A stretch of DNA of 64,000 nt. Source: Peptacetobacter sp. (GTDB lineage: Bacteria; Bacillota; Clostridia; Peptostreptococcales; Peptostreptococcaceae). Shown here one piece after another: positions 1-8,750 of the stretch. Where the stretch lies: contig NZ_JARIBH010000030.1 of assembly GCF_029264495.1 (NCBI RefSeq), forward strand, positions 1 through 64,000. The letters run 5' to 3'. The number at the start of each line of letters is the position of its first letter. The first letter of the stretch is position 1. Under the pieces are notes generated by a model that searched no databases, was not told the origin of the DNA, and saw nothing but the letters and a program-made list of their open reading frames with translations. The position numbers and the translations under genes are program-made.

Positions 1-99
1 AAAAAATGATATAGTAACAAAATATGATACAAAATAAATTTCAAATTGTTACTTTTATAGTGGCTAAATTTCAACAATAATATCAAAAAGTATCAAAAA

Positions 100-164
100 A
101 TAACAGAAAAAGTTACAGAAATGTTACAAAAGGTATTGTCTATTATATAAAGCTATGATAGAAT
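100..164 (+). promoter_or_regulatory. Tandem WalR-type boxes plus promoter of the first NlpC/P60 gene
   Basis: Two GTTACA hexamers at 112-117 and 123-128 are separated by exactly 5 nt. This is the reverse complement of the established WalR (YycF) consensus TGTWAH-N5-TGTWAH. A third, ATAACA at 100-105, lies 6 nt upstream. A promoter follows: TTGTCT at 136-141, a 17-nt spacer, and TAGAAT at 159-164 with an extended -10 TGA. The boxes end 7 nt before the -35, which suits activation. The motif match is seen directly; control by WalR is inferred. Confidence 0.6.
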
Positions 165-241
165 ATAAAACGTGGAGTTAAATAAAAGTAATTCTACTAC
201 ATTAACCACTAACTAAAAGGTAAATTTCAGGAGGGCGATTA

Positions 242-1228
242 ATGCATTCGTTAAATATAAACAAAAAGATATCAAAAATAATGGCAGCTGTTGTTATAGC
301 TGGTTCACTTACAGTATTCGCAGGAAATAATACAGTAAAAGCTGATGAAATATCAGATATATCAGATGTAGCGATATTAACTGAAGATACAGTAGATGTA
401 ACAAGAGCAGCATCTAAAGATGGTTTTGTTAAAGAGGGTAACAAAACTTACTATCGTAAAAATGGAAATAAAGTAAAAGGTTGGGTTGAATCTAACGGTA
501 AAAAATACTATTTCATGAAAGATTACACAATGTCTGCTTCAATGTTTAGAGAAATAGGAAATGTTAAATACTACTTTAAAGCAGATGGAACAATGGCATC
601 TAATGAAATTGTAAAAACATCAGAAGGAATGTTCAGATTCAATGCAGATGGAACAATAGTAAAAGGTGAAGAATATGCGGAAGTTCTAGAATGTGATTTC
701 TTAAATGTAAGAACTGATGCTAATTCTAAATCAGAAGTTTTAGGAAAAATAAATACAGGTGATGTAGTTCAAATATTAAAAGATAAAAATGGATGGTCAG
801 AAATAAAAACTAAAGATGGACTTCAAGGTTGGGTAAATGATGACTATCTTACATCATATGAAGTAAATGCAAAAATACAAAAAGTAATAGCTGTAGCAAA
901 AGCTCAGATGGGTAAACCATACAGATGGGGAGCAACAGGACCAAACTCATTTGACTGTTCAGGATTAATGCAGTATTCATTTAAAAATGGAGCAAATGTA
1001 TCTCTTCCAAGAGTATCTAGAGAACAGGCAACAGTAGGTAAAAAAGTTTCTAAAGCTGAATTATTACCAGGAGATTTAGTATTCTTTGGTAGAGGTGGAA
1101 CTATAACTCATGTTGGTATGTACTTAGGAAATGATCAGTATATACATGCACCACAGACTGGTGATGTTGTTAAAATAAGTAGATTATCAGCAAGAACAAT
1201 GGCAACAGCAAGAAGAGTTATACAATAG
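242..1228 (+). CDS. Secreted NlpC/P60 peptidoglycan endopeptidase with cell-wall-binding repeats and SH3b domain
   Basis: This is a cell-wall hydrolase expected to cut the peptide stem of peptidoglycan outside the cell. Residues 1-34 form a signal peptide ending VKA. Residues 65-140 carry aromatic/glycine repeats of the choline-binding type (GW, KKYYF, KYYF). Residues 145-205 are an SH3b domain (FLNVR, GWV). The C-terminal NlpC/P60 domain has the triad Cys239 (FDCSG), His290 (THVG) and His302 (IHAP). The start follows AGGAGG. It is a close paralogue of the gene at 5368, with the same domain order and WalR-type boxes upstream, so both probably belong to a growth-linked autolysin regulon. A Rho-independent terminator follows, so it is likely monocistronic. 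Confidence 0.93.
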   Translation: MHSLNINKKISKIMAAVVIAGSLTVFAGNNTVKADEISDISDVAILTEDTVDVTRAASKDGFVKEGNKTYYRKNGNKVKGWVESNGKKYYFMKDYTMSASMFREIGNVKYYFKADGTMASNEIVKTSEGMFRFNADGTIVKGEEYAEVLECDFLNVRTDANSKSEVLGKINTGDVVQILKDKNGWSEIKTKDGLQGWVNDDYLTSYEVNAKIQKVIAVAKAQMGKPYRWGATGPNSFDCSGLMQYSFKNGANVSLPRVSREQATVGKKVSKAELLPGDLVFFGRGGTITHVGMYLGNDQYIHAPQTGDVVKISRLSARTMATARRVIQ

Positions 1229-1252
1229 TAAATATTTAAATAAAATAATTAT

Positions 1253-1279
1253 AGAACGCTAATAAGCGTTCTTTTTTTA
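1253..1279 (+). terminator. Rho-independent terminator
   Basis: Stem AGAACGCT / AGCGTTCT with an AATA loop, followed by a T tract, just after the NlpC/P60 stop. Confidence 0.9.
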
Positions 1280-1666
1280 TGTGTTTTTATAATACAGTGG
1301 ATAAGGTATAAAGTTAAAAAATATATAAAAAAATAATTATATAAAAATCATATAAAAATAAATGAGGAAAACGTATTATTGAAATAATATTATAAAAAAT
1401 AGTGAAAATTAATAAAAAAAAATTATAATTAATGTCAAATTTAACTTTGAAAAGCAATAAAAATATAAAACATAAATTCAAAAAAAATCAGAATATTTTA
1501 AAGGATTTTATATATAAAGTAAATAAAAGAATGAAAAATTGAGGAAAATTGATAAAAAAATAATTTTCTTTGGCGGGAAAACGTAATTTATATTCTATAA
1601 ATATATTATTTTGAATAATATAATCATATAAATTAATACAAAAATATTATTATAATAAAAAAAGAA
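1280..1666. other. AT-rich intergenic stretch with no gene seen
   Basis: I find no credible ORF or RNA here. It is nearly pure A/T apart from one small GC-rich patch near 1570 (TTTGGCGGGAAAACG). A weak CodY-like 15-mer, AAATTGAGGAAAATT at 1536-1550, has four mismatches to the consensus and should not be relied on. Confidence 0.6.
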
Positions 1667-1695
1667 TTGATATAAAGTTCATTAGAGAGTAAAAT
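1667..1695 (+). promoter_or_regulatory. Promoter for the POT peptide transporter
   Basis: TTGATA at 1667-1672, a 17-nt spacer, and TAAAAT at 1690-1695, about 110 nt upstream of the chosen start codon. Confidence 0.6.
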
Positions 1696-1802
1696 AAAAA
1701 TAGAAAGAGGATAACTACATTAAAAAATAAAGTTTGTTAAAATCTTTCGCAAGTACTGAATTGCAATTATATTTTGCTAAAAAAATAGGAGGGATTTATC
1801 TA

Positions 1803-3173
1803 ATGGGAGAAACAAAGAAAAAAGGATATCCAAAGGGATTTTGGGTATGTGGAACAACTGAAATCTTTGAACGTCTTGCATATTATTTAGGTCGTTCATT
1901 GATATTAATCTTCGTAACAGCGTCAGTTGCAACTGGAGGATTAGGTCTTTCTAATGCACAAGGTGCAACAATGCAATCATTATTAACAGCATTTGCTTAT
2001 CTTGGACCATTACTAGGTGGAGTTATAGCAGATAGATATATAGGTGGTCGTTATACTACTCCAGTAGGTATGGTAATAGTTGGTATAGGTTATTGGTGTG
2101 GATCAATTGCTAAATCACCAGCAATGGTTTATGTTATGATACTTTGTGTAAGTGTTGGTCTTGGATTATATAAAACTGGTGCTTTAATCGGTCGTATAAT
2201 AACTGATAAAGATCAAATAGACTCAGCATTCTCTATACGTTATACACTTGTTAATGCAGGTGCATTCGTAGGTACTTTCTTAGTAGGTATACTTTATAAA
2301 GATGTATTTGCTAAAAATGGAATATTAGGTTTTGCTCCTTGTTTTAAATTAGCAGCTATAGCAATGTGGCTAGGAGCTATATGGTTTATGTTAGGTGCTC
2401 GTTACATGGGCGAAATAGGTAAAAAACCATTCAAACTTGAAAAAACAGCAGAAGAACTTGAAAGAGAAAAAGAAGAAAAAGCTAATAAAAAAGAAGCAAG
2501 TAATGAACCTCTTACTAAAGTTGAAAAGAAAAGAATTGCTGCTATATTCCTTGTAGCTGGTTTCTCAGTTATATTCTGGATATTCTGGAACTTAGCTTAT
2601 TTACCAGTTTACTATTATTGGACTCAGCATATGAACTGGGTTGTTGCAGGATATGAAGTACCAACTACTTGGTTTGATGCTGCAAACTCTATGTTCTGTG
2701 TAATACTTGGACCTTTAACAGCTATGTTATGGAGAAAATTAGCTGCTAGACCTCAAGGTGATATGAGTTTATTCAAAAAAACAGGTGTAGGTATAGGAAT
2801 ATTAGGTGTATCTTATATATTCTTTGCTGTTTTAGATATAGCTCGTGGTGGAGCTAAAATAAGTGTTCTTTGGTTATTAATATTTGCATTCTTACTAACA
2901 TTAGGTGAAATGTTCTTCTCACCATTAGGACATGCATTTATAAGTAAATACTCTCCAAGCCGTTTCTTATCAACAATGATGGCTGTTTGGGGAATAGCAA
3001 CATTTATATCTTCATTATTATATGGACCAATATTTGCAAAAACATTTGAAGGAGGATTTAAATTCTCTCATGTATGTATAGGTATAGCTGTAATAGCATT
3101 TATATCTGCAGTGGTTCTATTTGCACTAGATAAGAAATTATCTAAATTAGTTGAAGAAGATGAAGAAGCTTAG
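1803..3173 (+). CDS. POT-family (MFS) proton-coupled peptide transporter
   Basis: Imports di- and tripeptides with protons across the cytoplasmic membrane. The N-terminal FWVCGTTEIFERLAYYLGR corresponds to the POT signature around the conserved E..ER..YY motif, and about a dozen hydrophobic segments follow. A charged cytoplasmic loop rich in Glu/Lys (about residues 210-245) splits the two halves. I chose ATG 1803, preceded by AGGAGGG at 9 nt, rather than the track start at 1734, giving 456 residues. Arginine is often coded CGT here, unlike most neighbours, which suggests high expression. Aminopeptidase P lies immediately downstream, so the pair fits uptake and breakdown of peptides by an amino-acid fermenter. 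Confidence 0.88.
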   Translation: MGETKKKGYPKGFWVCGTTEIFERLAYYLGRSLILIFVTASVATGGLGLSNAQGATMQSLLTAFAYLGPLLGGVIADRYIGGRYTTPVGMVIVGIGYWCGSIAKSPAMVYVMILCVSVGLGLYKTGALIGRIITDKDQIDSAFSIRYTLVNAGAFVGTFLVGILYKDVFAKNGILGFAPCFKLAAIAMWLGAIWFMLGARYMGEIGKKPFKLEKTAEELEREKEEKANKKEASNEPLTKVEKKRIAAIFLVAGFSVIFWIFWNLAYLPVYYYWTQHMNWVVAGYEVPTTWFDAANSMFCVILGPLTAMLWRKLAARPQGDMSLFKKTGVGIGILGVSYIFFAVLDIARGGAKISVLWLLIFAFLLTLGEMFFSPLGHAFISKYSPSRFLSTMMAVWGIATFISSLLYGPIFAKTFEGGFKFSHVCIGIAVIAFISAVVLFALDKKLSKLVEEDEEA

Positions 3174-3193
3174 AAAATAAAAGGATTATAAAA

Positions 3194-3226
3194 AAGCTAC
3201 TTCAAATTTATGAAGTAGCTTTTTTT
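3194..3226 (+). terminator. Rho-independent terminator
   Basis: AAGCTACTTCA / TGAAGTAGCTT stem with a T tract, between the peptide transporter and aminopeptidase P. Confidence 0.92.
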
Positions 3227-3255
3227 AATAATTTTAAATAGGGAGGAAAAATAGG

Positions 3256-5043
3256 GTGAACGTTAAACAAAGAATAGAAAAACTTCGTGAATTAATGAAA
3301 GAAAATAATATAGATTTATATGTAGTACCAACATCAGATTTCCATCAGACAGAATATGTTGGAGAACATTTTAAAGCAAGAAAATTTATAACAGGATTTA
3401 CAGGATCAGCAGGTACTGCAATAATAACTCTAGAAGAAGCTAGATTATGGACTGATGGTAGATATTTTACACAGGCAGAAAAACAGTTAGAAGGTTCAGG
3501 AGTTGAACTTATGAAAATGGCTGAGCCTGGTGTACCTACAATAAATGAATATTTAAAAAATACAATAGTAGAAGGAAATTGTTTAGGTTTTGATGGTAGA
3601 GTTGTAGCTATGGGAGATGGACAAAGCTATGAAGAGATAGTTAAATCTAAAAATGCTACAATAAAATATGAAGTAGATTTAATAGATGAAGTATGGACTG
3701 ATAGACCTGCATTATCAGAAAAACCAGCTTTTAAACTAGATGAAAAATATGCTGGAGAAAGTGCAGAAAGCAAAATAAATAGAATTCGTGAATATATGAA
3801 AAATTGTGGTGCAACATATCATACAGTAACTACTATAGATGATATATGTTGGACATTAAATATGCGTGGAGATGATATAGAATTCTTCCCATTAGTTTTA
3901 TCATATATGGTAGTTACAATGGACAAAGTTGATTTATATGTAGATGAAAATAAATTAACTGATGAAATGAAAAAAGAATTTGATGAAATAAATGTATTTG
4001 TTCATCCATATAATGATGTTTATGAAGATACTAAAAAAATACCAGCAGGAGAAACTATACTTGTAGACCCTGCAAGATTAAATTATGCAATATATAGTAA
4101 TATTCCTGAAGGTGTAGCTAAAGTTGAAGAAAGAAATCCAGAAGTTTTATTTAAAGCTATGAAAAATGATGTTGAAGTAGAAAATATGCGTAAAGCACAA
4201 ATAAAAGATTCTATAGCACATATCAAATTTATGAAATGGGTTAAAGAAAATGTAGAAAAAATGGAAATAACTGAAATGAGTGCTGCTGAAAAATTAGATG
4301 AATTCAGAATGGAGTTAGGTAATTTCATAAGACCAAGTTTTGAACCTATATCAGCATATGCAGATCATGCAGCTATGATGCATTACTGCTCAAGTCCAGA
4401 AACTGATGTAAGACTTAGAGAAGGAAGTGTCTATTTAACAGATACAGGAGCAGGATTCTGGGAAGGATCAACAGATATAACAAGAACATTTGTACTTGGA
4501 GAAGTATCAGATGAAATAAAAGAACATTTCACTTTAGTAGCTATGTGTAATTTACGTCTTGCAAATGCTACTTTCTTACAGGGATGTACAGGAATGAATT
4601 TAGATATATTAGCAAGAAAAGCTCTATGGGAAAGAGGTTTAGATTATAAATGTGGTACAGGACATGGTATGGGATACTTATTAAACATACATGAACCACC
4701 TACAAACTTTAGATGGAGATATAGAGCTGGAGATACTCATCCTATGGAACCAGGAATGATATTAACTGATGAGCCAGGTATATATATAGAAGGTTCTCAT
4801 GGTATACGTTTAGAAAATGAACTACTTGTTTGTATGTCAGATAAAAATGAATATGGACAATTTATGAATTTTGAAACTATAACTTATATACCATTTGATT
4901 TAGATGGAATTGTTCCAGAAGTTATGAATAGTGACGATATAAAATACTTAAATGCATATCATAAAACAGTATTTGAAAAAATATCTCCTTATTTAAATGA
5001 AGAAGAAACTGAATGGTTAAGAAAATATACAAGAGAAATATAA
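3256..5043 (+). CDS. pepP: Xaa-Pro aminopeptidase (M24 family, aminopeptidase P)
   Basis: Cytosolic metallopeptidase that removes the N-terminal residue from peptides with proline in second position. The 595-residue, three-domain length matches the long aminopeptidase P form (two creatinase-like N-terminal domains plus the M24 catalytic domain) rather than the short bacterial PepP. Expected metal ligands are visible in order: two Asp in TDTGAGFWEGSTDITRT (near 396 and 407), His in GTGHGMG (near 470), and Glu in DEPGIY and in RLENELL. The start is GTG, with GGGAGG 9 nt upstream. It probably processes proline peptides delivered by the adjacent POT transporter. No signal peptide is seen. Confidence 0.93.
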   Translation: MNVKQRIEKLRELMKENNIDLYVVPTSDFHQTEYVGEHFKARKFITGFTGSAGTAIITLEEARLWTDGRYFTQAEKQLEGSGVELMKMAEPGVPTINEYLKNTIVEGNCLGFDGRVVAMGDGQSYEEIVKSKNATIKYEVDLIDEVWTDRPALSEKPAFKLDEKYAGESAESKINRIREYMKNCGATYHTVTTIDDICWTLNMRGDDIEFFPLVLSYMVVTMDKVDLYVDENKLTDEMKKEFDEINVFVHPYNDVYEDTKKIPAGETILVDPARLNYAIYSNIPEGVAKVEERNPEVLFKAMKNDVEVENMRKAQIKDSIAHIKFMKWVKENVEKMEITEMSAAEKLDEFRMELGNFIRPSFEPISAYADHAAMMHYCSSPETDVRLREGSVYLTDTGAGFWEGSTDITRTFVLGEVSDEIKEHFTLVAMCNLRLANATFLQGCTGMNLDILARKALWERGLDYKCGTGHGMGYLLNIHEPPTNFRWRYRAGDTHPMEPGMILTDEPGIYIEGSHGIRLENELLVCMSDKNEYGQFMNFETITYIPFDLDGIVPEVMNSDDIKYLNAYHKTVFEKISPYLNEEETEWLRKYTREI

Positions 5044-5050
5044 TTTAAAG

Positions 5051-5092
5051 AAAGACCTATTTGATATATAAATCAAATGGGTCTTTTGTATT
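5051..5092 (+). terminator. Rho-independent terminator
   Basis: AAAGACCTATTTGAT / ATCAAATGGGTCTTT stem and T-rich tail after pepP. Confidence 0.88.
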
Positions 5093-5224
5093 AATCGTAA
5101 TATAGGAAATTGTTACATAAAATTCAACATATGTAACTTTTTATATTTATAAACATATAAAAATAGCAAAAATGACATAAAAACATAGAAAATAGTATAT
5201 TTTTTTGTTAAATACGGGTTAAAA

Positions 5225-5287
5225 GTTACAAAAAAGTTACAAAAATGTTACAAAAACCTTGTATACTTGTAACCATTATGTTACAAT
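5225..5287 (+). promoter_or_regulatory. Triple WalR-type boxes, promoter and a fourth inverted-sense box for the second NlpC/P60 gene
   Basis: Three GTTACA hexamers (5225-5230, 5236-5241, 5247-5252) are each separated by 5 nt, a perfect tandem WalR consensus in reverse sense. The promoter that follows is TTGTAT (5259-5264), 17 nt, then TACAAT (5282-5287) with an extended TGT. A forward-sense box, TGTAAC-CATTA-TGTTAC (5268-5284), overlaps the -10 region. The three upstream repeats each contain a CAAAAA, at 5229-5234, 5240-5245 and 5251-5256. The layout relative to -35 copies that of the paralogue at 242. Confidence 0.65.
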
Positions 5288-5367
5288 TGGAAATGTAGTA
5301 AGAGGAACTACAAAAAATGATTTATAAATACCCACTATCTATAGATCATAATTGAGGAGGTTGATTA

Positions 5368-6333
5368 ATGACAAAGATATTTAGAAATAAGTTTTTCGCA
5401 AGACTTATGGCTGCGGTTATGATATCGGGAGCGATAATAGTAACAAATGCAGATACACAGATAAGTGCAGAAGAAATAGGTGATATAAAAGCAATAGAAA
5501 TTGGTGAAACAAGGACTTCTGCAAAAGATGGAGTAAAATTAGAAAATGGAAAATATTATTACTATAGAAATGGTGTTAAAGAAAAAGGTTGGAAAGAGAA
5601 AGATGGAAATAGATACTATTTCTTAAACGATTACTCTTTAGCAACTAGTATGTGGAGAACGATTCAAGGTAAAACATATTACTTTAATGCTAGAGGAGAA
5701 ATGGTAAAAAATAGCTTTAGAGATGTTAGAGGTACTCTATATAAATTTGGAGCTGATGGCGTTGTTTCTCCTAATAAAGTAGGAAAAATTTTAAAATGTG
5801 ATTTTTTAAATGTAAGAGAATCTGCATCATCAGATGCTAAAGTTATAGAAAAAATATACACAGATGACTATGTTGAAATAAAAGGTTCAAAAAATGGATG
5901 GTACAATGTTACAACTGAGAGTGGAAAAACTGGTTGGGTAGGAGCTTCTTATGTTACAATTCCAGAAGCTACAAATTCAAAAGCAGAAGCAGCTATAAAA
6001 GTTGCAAAATCAAAACTTGGTAAACCATATAAATGGGGAGCTACAGGACCTAATTCATTCGATTGCTCAGGATTAATGTATTATGCCTACAAGAATGGAG
6101 CTAAAGTAACATTACCAAGAACATCTAGACAGCAGTCAAATTTTGGTAAAAAAGTTTCAAAATCAGAATTAAAACCGGGGGATTTAGTATTTTTCGGAAG
6201 AGGAAATTCTGTAAGTCATGTAGGAATGTATTTAGGAAATGACCAATATATACATGCACCTCAGACTGGAGATGTAGTAAAAATTAGTAAATTATCATCA
6301 AGAAAAATGATAGTTGCAAGAAGGGTTGTTTAA
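5368..6333 (+). CDS. Secreted NlpC/P60 peptidoglycan endopeptidase, paralogue of the gene at 242
   Basis: Extracellular cell-wall hydrolase of 321 residues. A signal peptide (1-34, ISA cleavage) is followed by aromatic cell-wall-binding repeats at about 60-130 (GW, RYYF, TYYF), an SH3b domain at about 137-197, and an NlpC/P60 domain with Cys233 (FDCSG), His284 (SHVG) and His296 (IHAP). The catalytic domain is nearly identical to that of the gene at 242, while the N-terminal repeats have diverged, so this is an older duplication with catalysis conserved. The start is ATG after GAGGAGG. It has its own promoter with tandem WalR-type boxes and its own terminator. Confidence 0.93.
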   Translation: MTKIFRNKFFARLMAAVMISGAIIVTNADTQISAEEIGDIKAIEIGETRTSAKDGVKLENGKYYYYRNGVKEKGWKEKDGNRYYFLNDYSLATSMWRTIQGKTYYFNARGEMVKNSFRDVRGTLYKFGADGVVSPNKVGKILKCDFLNVRESASSDAKVIEKIYTDDYVEIKGSKNGWYNVTTESGKTGWVGASYVTIPEATNSKAEAAIKVAKSKLGKPYKWGATGPNSFDCSGLMYYAYKNGAKVTLPRTSRQQSNFGKKVSKSELKPGDLVFFGRGNSVSHVGMYLGNDQYIHAPQTGDVVKISKLSSRKMIVARRVV

Positions 6334-6416
6334 AATAAAAAAGTTTATATCTGTTTATAACAGTTATAATATATACTCTTAACCAATAAATTAAAATTAA
6401 ATCAAAATGAAAAGAA

Positions 6417-6447
6417 AAAGCGGTAAATATATGTTTACCGCTTTTTT
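6417..6447 (+). terminator. Rho-independent terminator
   Basis: AAGCGGTAAA / TTTACCGCTT stem followed by a T tract. Confidence 0.92.
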
Positions 6448-6528
6448 ACATAATTTATGTTTATAATAATCAAAATATATTATAAAATATATAATTAGGA
6501 GAAATTAGTACTTAAGAAGGAGGTAAAA

Positions 6529-8652
6529 ATGAAAAGTGTATTAAAAAAAATAGCAACTATAACAATGGCTATGATGTTAGTAATAGGAAGTATTTCTTAT
6601 AAAAGTACATCATATGCACAAGAAAAAGAAATGAGAGCAGCTTGGGTATCTTCGGTATATAACTTAGATTGGCCCAAAACAAAAAATAATGCATCAAAAC
6701 AAAAATCAGAATTAATACAGTTAATGGACAAATTAAAAGGATGTGGTATAAATACAATAGTATTACAAGTAAGACCAGAATCAGATGCATTGTATAAATC
6801 ATCTATAAATCCTTGGTCTAAATATTTAACTGGAACACAAGGTAAAAATCCAGGATATGATCCTTTGGAATTTGCAGTAAGTGAAGCTCATAAAAGAGGA
6901 ATGGATATACATGCATGGTTTAATCCATATAGAGTTACATCATCAGGTACAGATTTAAATTCACTTGTACCATCTCATCCAGCTAGAAAAAATCCAAGTT
7001 GGGTTATAAAATATAATGGAAAAATGTATTATGATCCAGGTAATCCTCAAGTAGTAGACTATATTGTTAGAACAATAAAAGAAGTAGTAGACAATTATAA
7101 TATAGATGGTGTACATTTTGATGATTATTTCTATCCATCATCATCATTCCCAGATAATGTTTCATATGATAAGTATGGAAAGGGTCAGAATAGAGATAAT
7201 TGGAGAAGAGAAAATGTAAATACATTATTAAGAAAAGTAAAAGCTGTAGTAAATACTAAAAAAGGATGTGAATTTGGAGTTAGTCCATTTGGTATATGGA
7301 GAAATAAATCAACATCTTGTCCAGATGGTTCAGAAACTTCAGGAAGTCAATCATATACAAATATGTATGCTGATTCAAGAACTTGGATAAGAAAAGGATA
7401 TGTAGATTATATAGTTCCTCAGATTTATTGGCCAATAGGTTTAAAAGTTGCAGATTACTCAAAACTTGTAAAATGGTGGGCAAACGAAGTAAAAGGATAT
7501 GATGTAGATCTTTACATAGGACAAGGAATATATAAAAAAGGTCAAGAAAGTTATGGCGGACAGAATATAGCTAAAGAAATAAAAAATCAAATAAGTATAA
7601 ATAAAAAATACGATACTGTAAAAGGTAGTATGTATTTCTCAGCTAGAGATATAGTGAATAATAGCAATATATATAATGACTTAAAGAGTATGTATGGCTC
7701 ATACAATGGAAGTCAAAATCAATCAAATACAAAATTACCACAAGTTACAGAAATTCTAGGAAGAGATAGATATGATACAGCTATAAAAATAAGTAAAAAG
7801 GGTTGGAATTCATCATCTAAAGTTGTAATAGTAAATGGATATAATGAGCTAGAAGGAATAATAGCAAATCCACTTGCATCTGTATATAATTCACCTATAC
7901 TTTTAGTTGATAATAGCAAAGTAAAAAATGAAGTACTATCAGAAATAAAAAGATTAAATCCATCAGAAATAGTTATATCAGGAGTTAATAATTCAATAAG
8001 TAGTGTATCAGAAAATATTATACACAATGCTGTTCCTAATGCTAAAATAAAAAGAATTTCTGGAACAGATATTTCAGATTTATCTATGAATATAGCAAAA
8101 GAAATAGACTGTTTAAAAAATGTAAATAAAATTTATATAGCTGGTGAAAAAGGTGAAGCAGATGCTTTATCAATAGTATCAAAAGCAGCAGAAGAAAAAG
8201 CTCCTATAATAGTGACAAATAAAAATTACATAAATTCAAATGTGAAAAATTGGATATCATCAAATGATATTAAAACAGCATATTTTTTAGGTGGAGATGA
8301 AGTTTTATCAAATAATATACTAAATGAAATAAATTCTATAGTATCAGAAAATGTTTTAAACAACAGAATTGGTGGTGCTAATAGGAATCAGACTAATGCT
8401 AGAGTTATAAAAAAATTATATACTCAAAATGAATATAATACTGTATTTGTTACGAAAAATAGACCACTTGTAGATGCAATAAGTGTTGGTGCTTATGCAG
8501 CAAGAACTAAATCACCTATAGTAATAGCGGGACAATCTTTAGATACAGAACAAATAAATATACTTAATTCTAAAAAATCAAATTGTGTATTTAGAATTGG
8601 TGGAGGAATAGTTAATTCTAGTTTTAATAAAATTTTAGAAAGCTTAAAATAG
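6529..8652 (+). CDS. Secreted GHL10-family glycoside hydrolase-like protein with three CWB2 (CW_binding_2) repeats
   Basis: A signal peptide of about 30 residues (ending SYA) precedes a GHL10/YngK-type (COG1649) TIM-barrel domain spanning about 33-385. Its opening, EMRAAWVSSVYNLDWP, and the motifs WFNPYR, DGVHFDDYFYP and PQIYW are characteristic. Residues from about 405 to the end form three PF04122-type repeats (ILGRDRYDTA; RISGTD; RIGGANRNQTNA). In C. difficile such triplets anchor proteins non-covalently to a cell-wall polymer. The substrate is unknown; a glycan such as peptidoglycan is plausible. The start has AAGGAGG upstream. The L,D-transpeptidase at 48243 carries a similar CWB2 triplet, so both probably sit on the same wall polymer. 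Confidence 0.9.
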   Translation: MKSVLKKIATITMAMMLVIGSISYKSTSYAQEKEMRAAWVSSVYNLDWPKTKNNASKQKSELIQLMDKLKGCGINTIVLQVRPESDALYKSSINPWSKYLTGTQGKNPGYDPLEFAVSEAHKRGMDIHAWFNPYRVTSSGTDLNSLVPSHPARKNPSWVIKYNGKMYYDPGNPQVVDYIVRTIKEVVDNYNIDGVHFDDYFYPSSSFPDNVSYDKYGKGQNRDNWRRENVNTLLRKVKAVVNTKKGCEFGVSPFGIWRNKSTSCPDGSETSGSQSYTNMYADSRTWIRKGYVDYIVPQIYWPIGLKVADYSKLVKWWANEVKGYDVDLYIGQGIYKKGQESYGGQNIAKEIKNQISINKKYDTVKGSMYFSARDIVNNSNIYNDLKSMYGSYNGSQNQSNTKLPQVTEILGRDRYDTAIKISKKGWNSSSKVVIVNGYNELEGIIANPLASVYNSPILLVDNSKVKNEVLSEIKRLNPSEIVISGVNNSISSVSENIIHNAVPNAKIKRISGTDISDLSMNIAKEIDCLKNVNKIYIAGEKGEADALSIVSKAAEEKAPIIVTNKNYINSNVKNWISSNDIKTAYFLGGDEVLSNNILNEINSIVSENVLNNRIGGANRNQTNARVIKKLYTQNEYNTVFVTKNRPLVDAISVGAYAARTKSPIVIAGQSLDTEQINILNSKKSNCVFRIGGGIVNSSFNKILESLK

Positions 8653-8687
8653 AGAAGAGATTAAATTATTAAAAGAAATATAATAAT

Positions 8688-8726
8688 AAAAAATCCTATG
8701 AAATTAAATTTCATAGGATTTTTTTA
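8688..8726. terminator. Bidirectional terminator between convergent genes
   Basis: AAATCCTATGAAATT / AATTTCATAGGATTT stem, with A tract before and T tract after. It serves the CWB2 gene (+) and the LCP gene (-). Confidence 0.92.
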
Positions 8727-8750
8727 TTACGACACATAATATACAAATTT

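Noticed and set aside
1568-1585. GC-rich patch TTTGGCGGGAAAACG as an operator
   Set aside because: No symmetry or match to a bacterial operator that I know; a single occurrence in the window.
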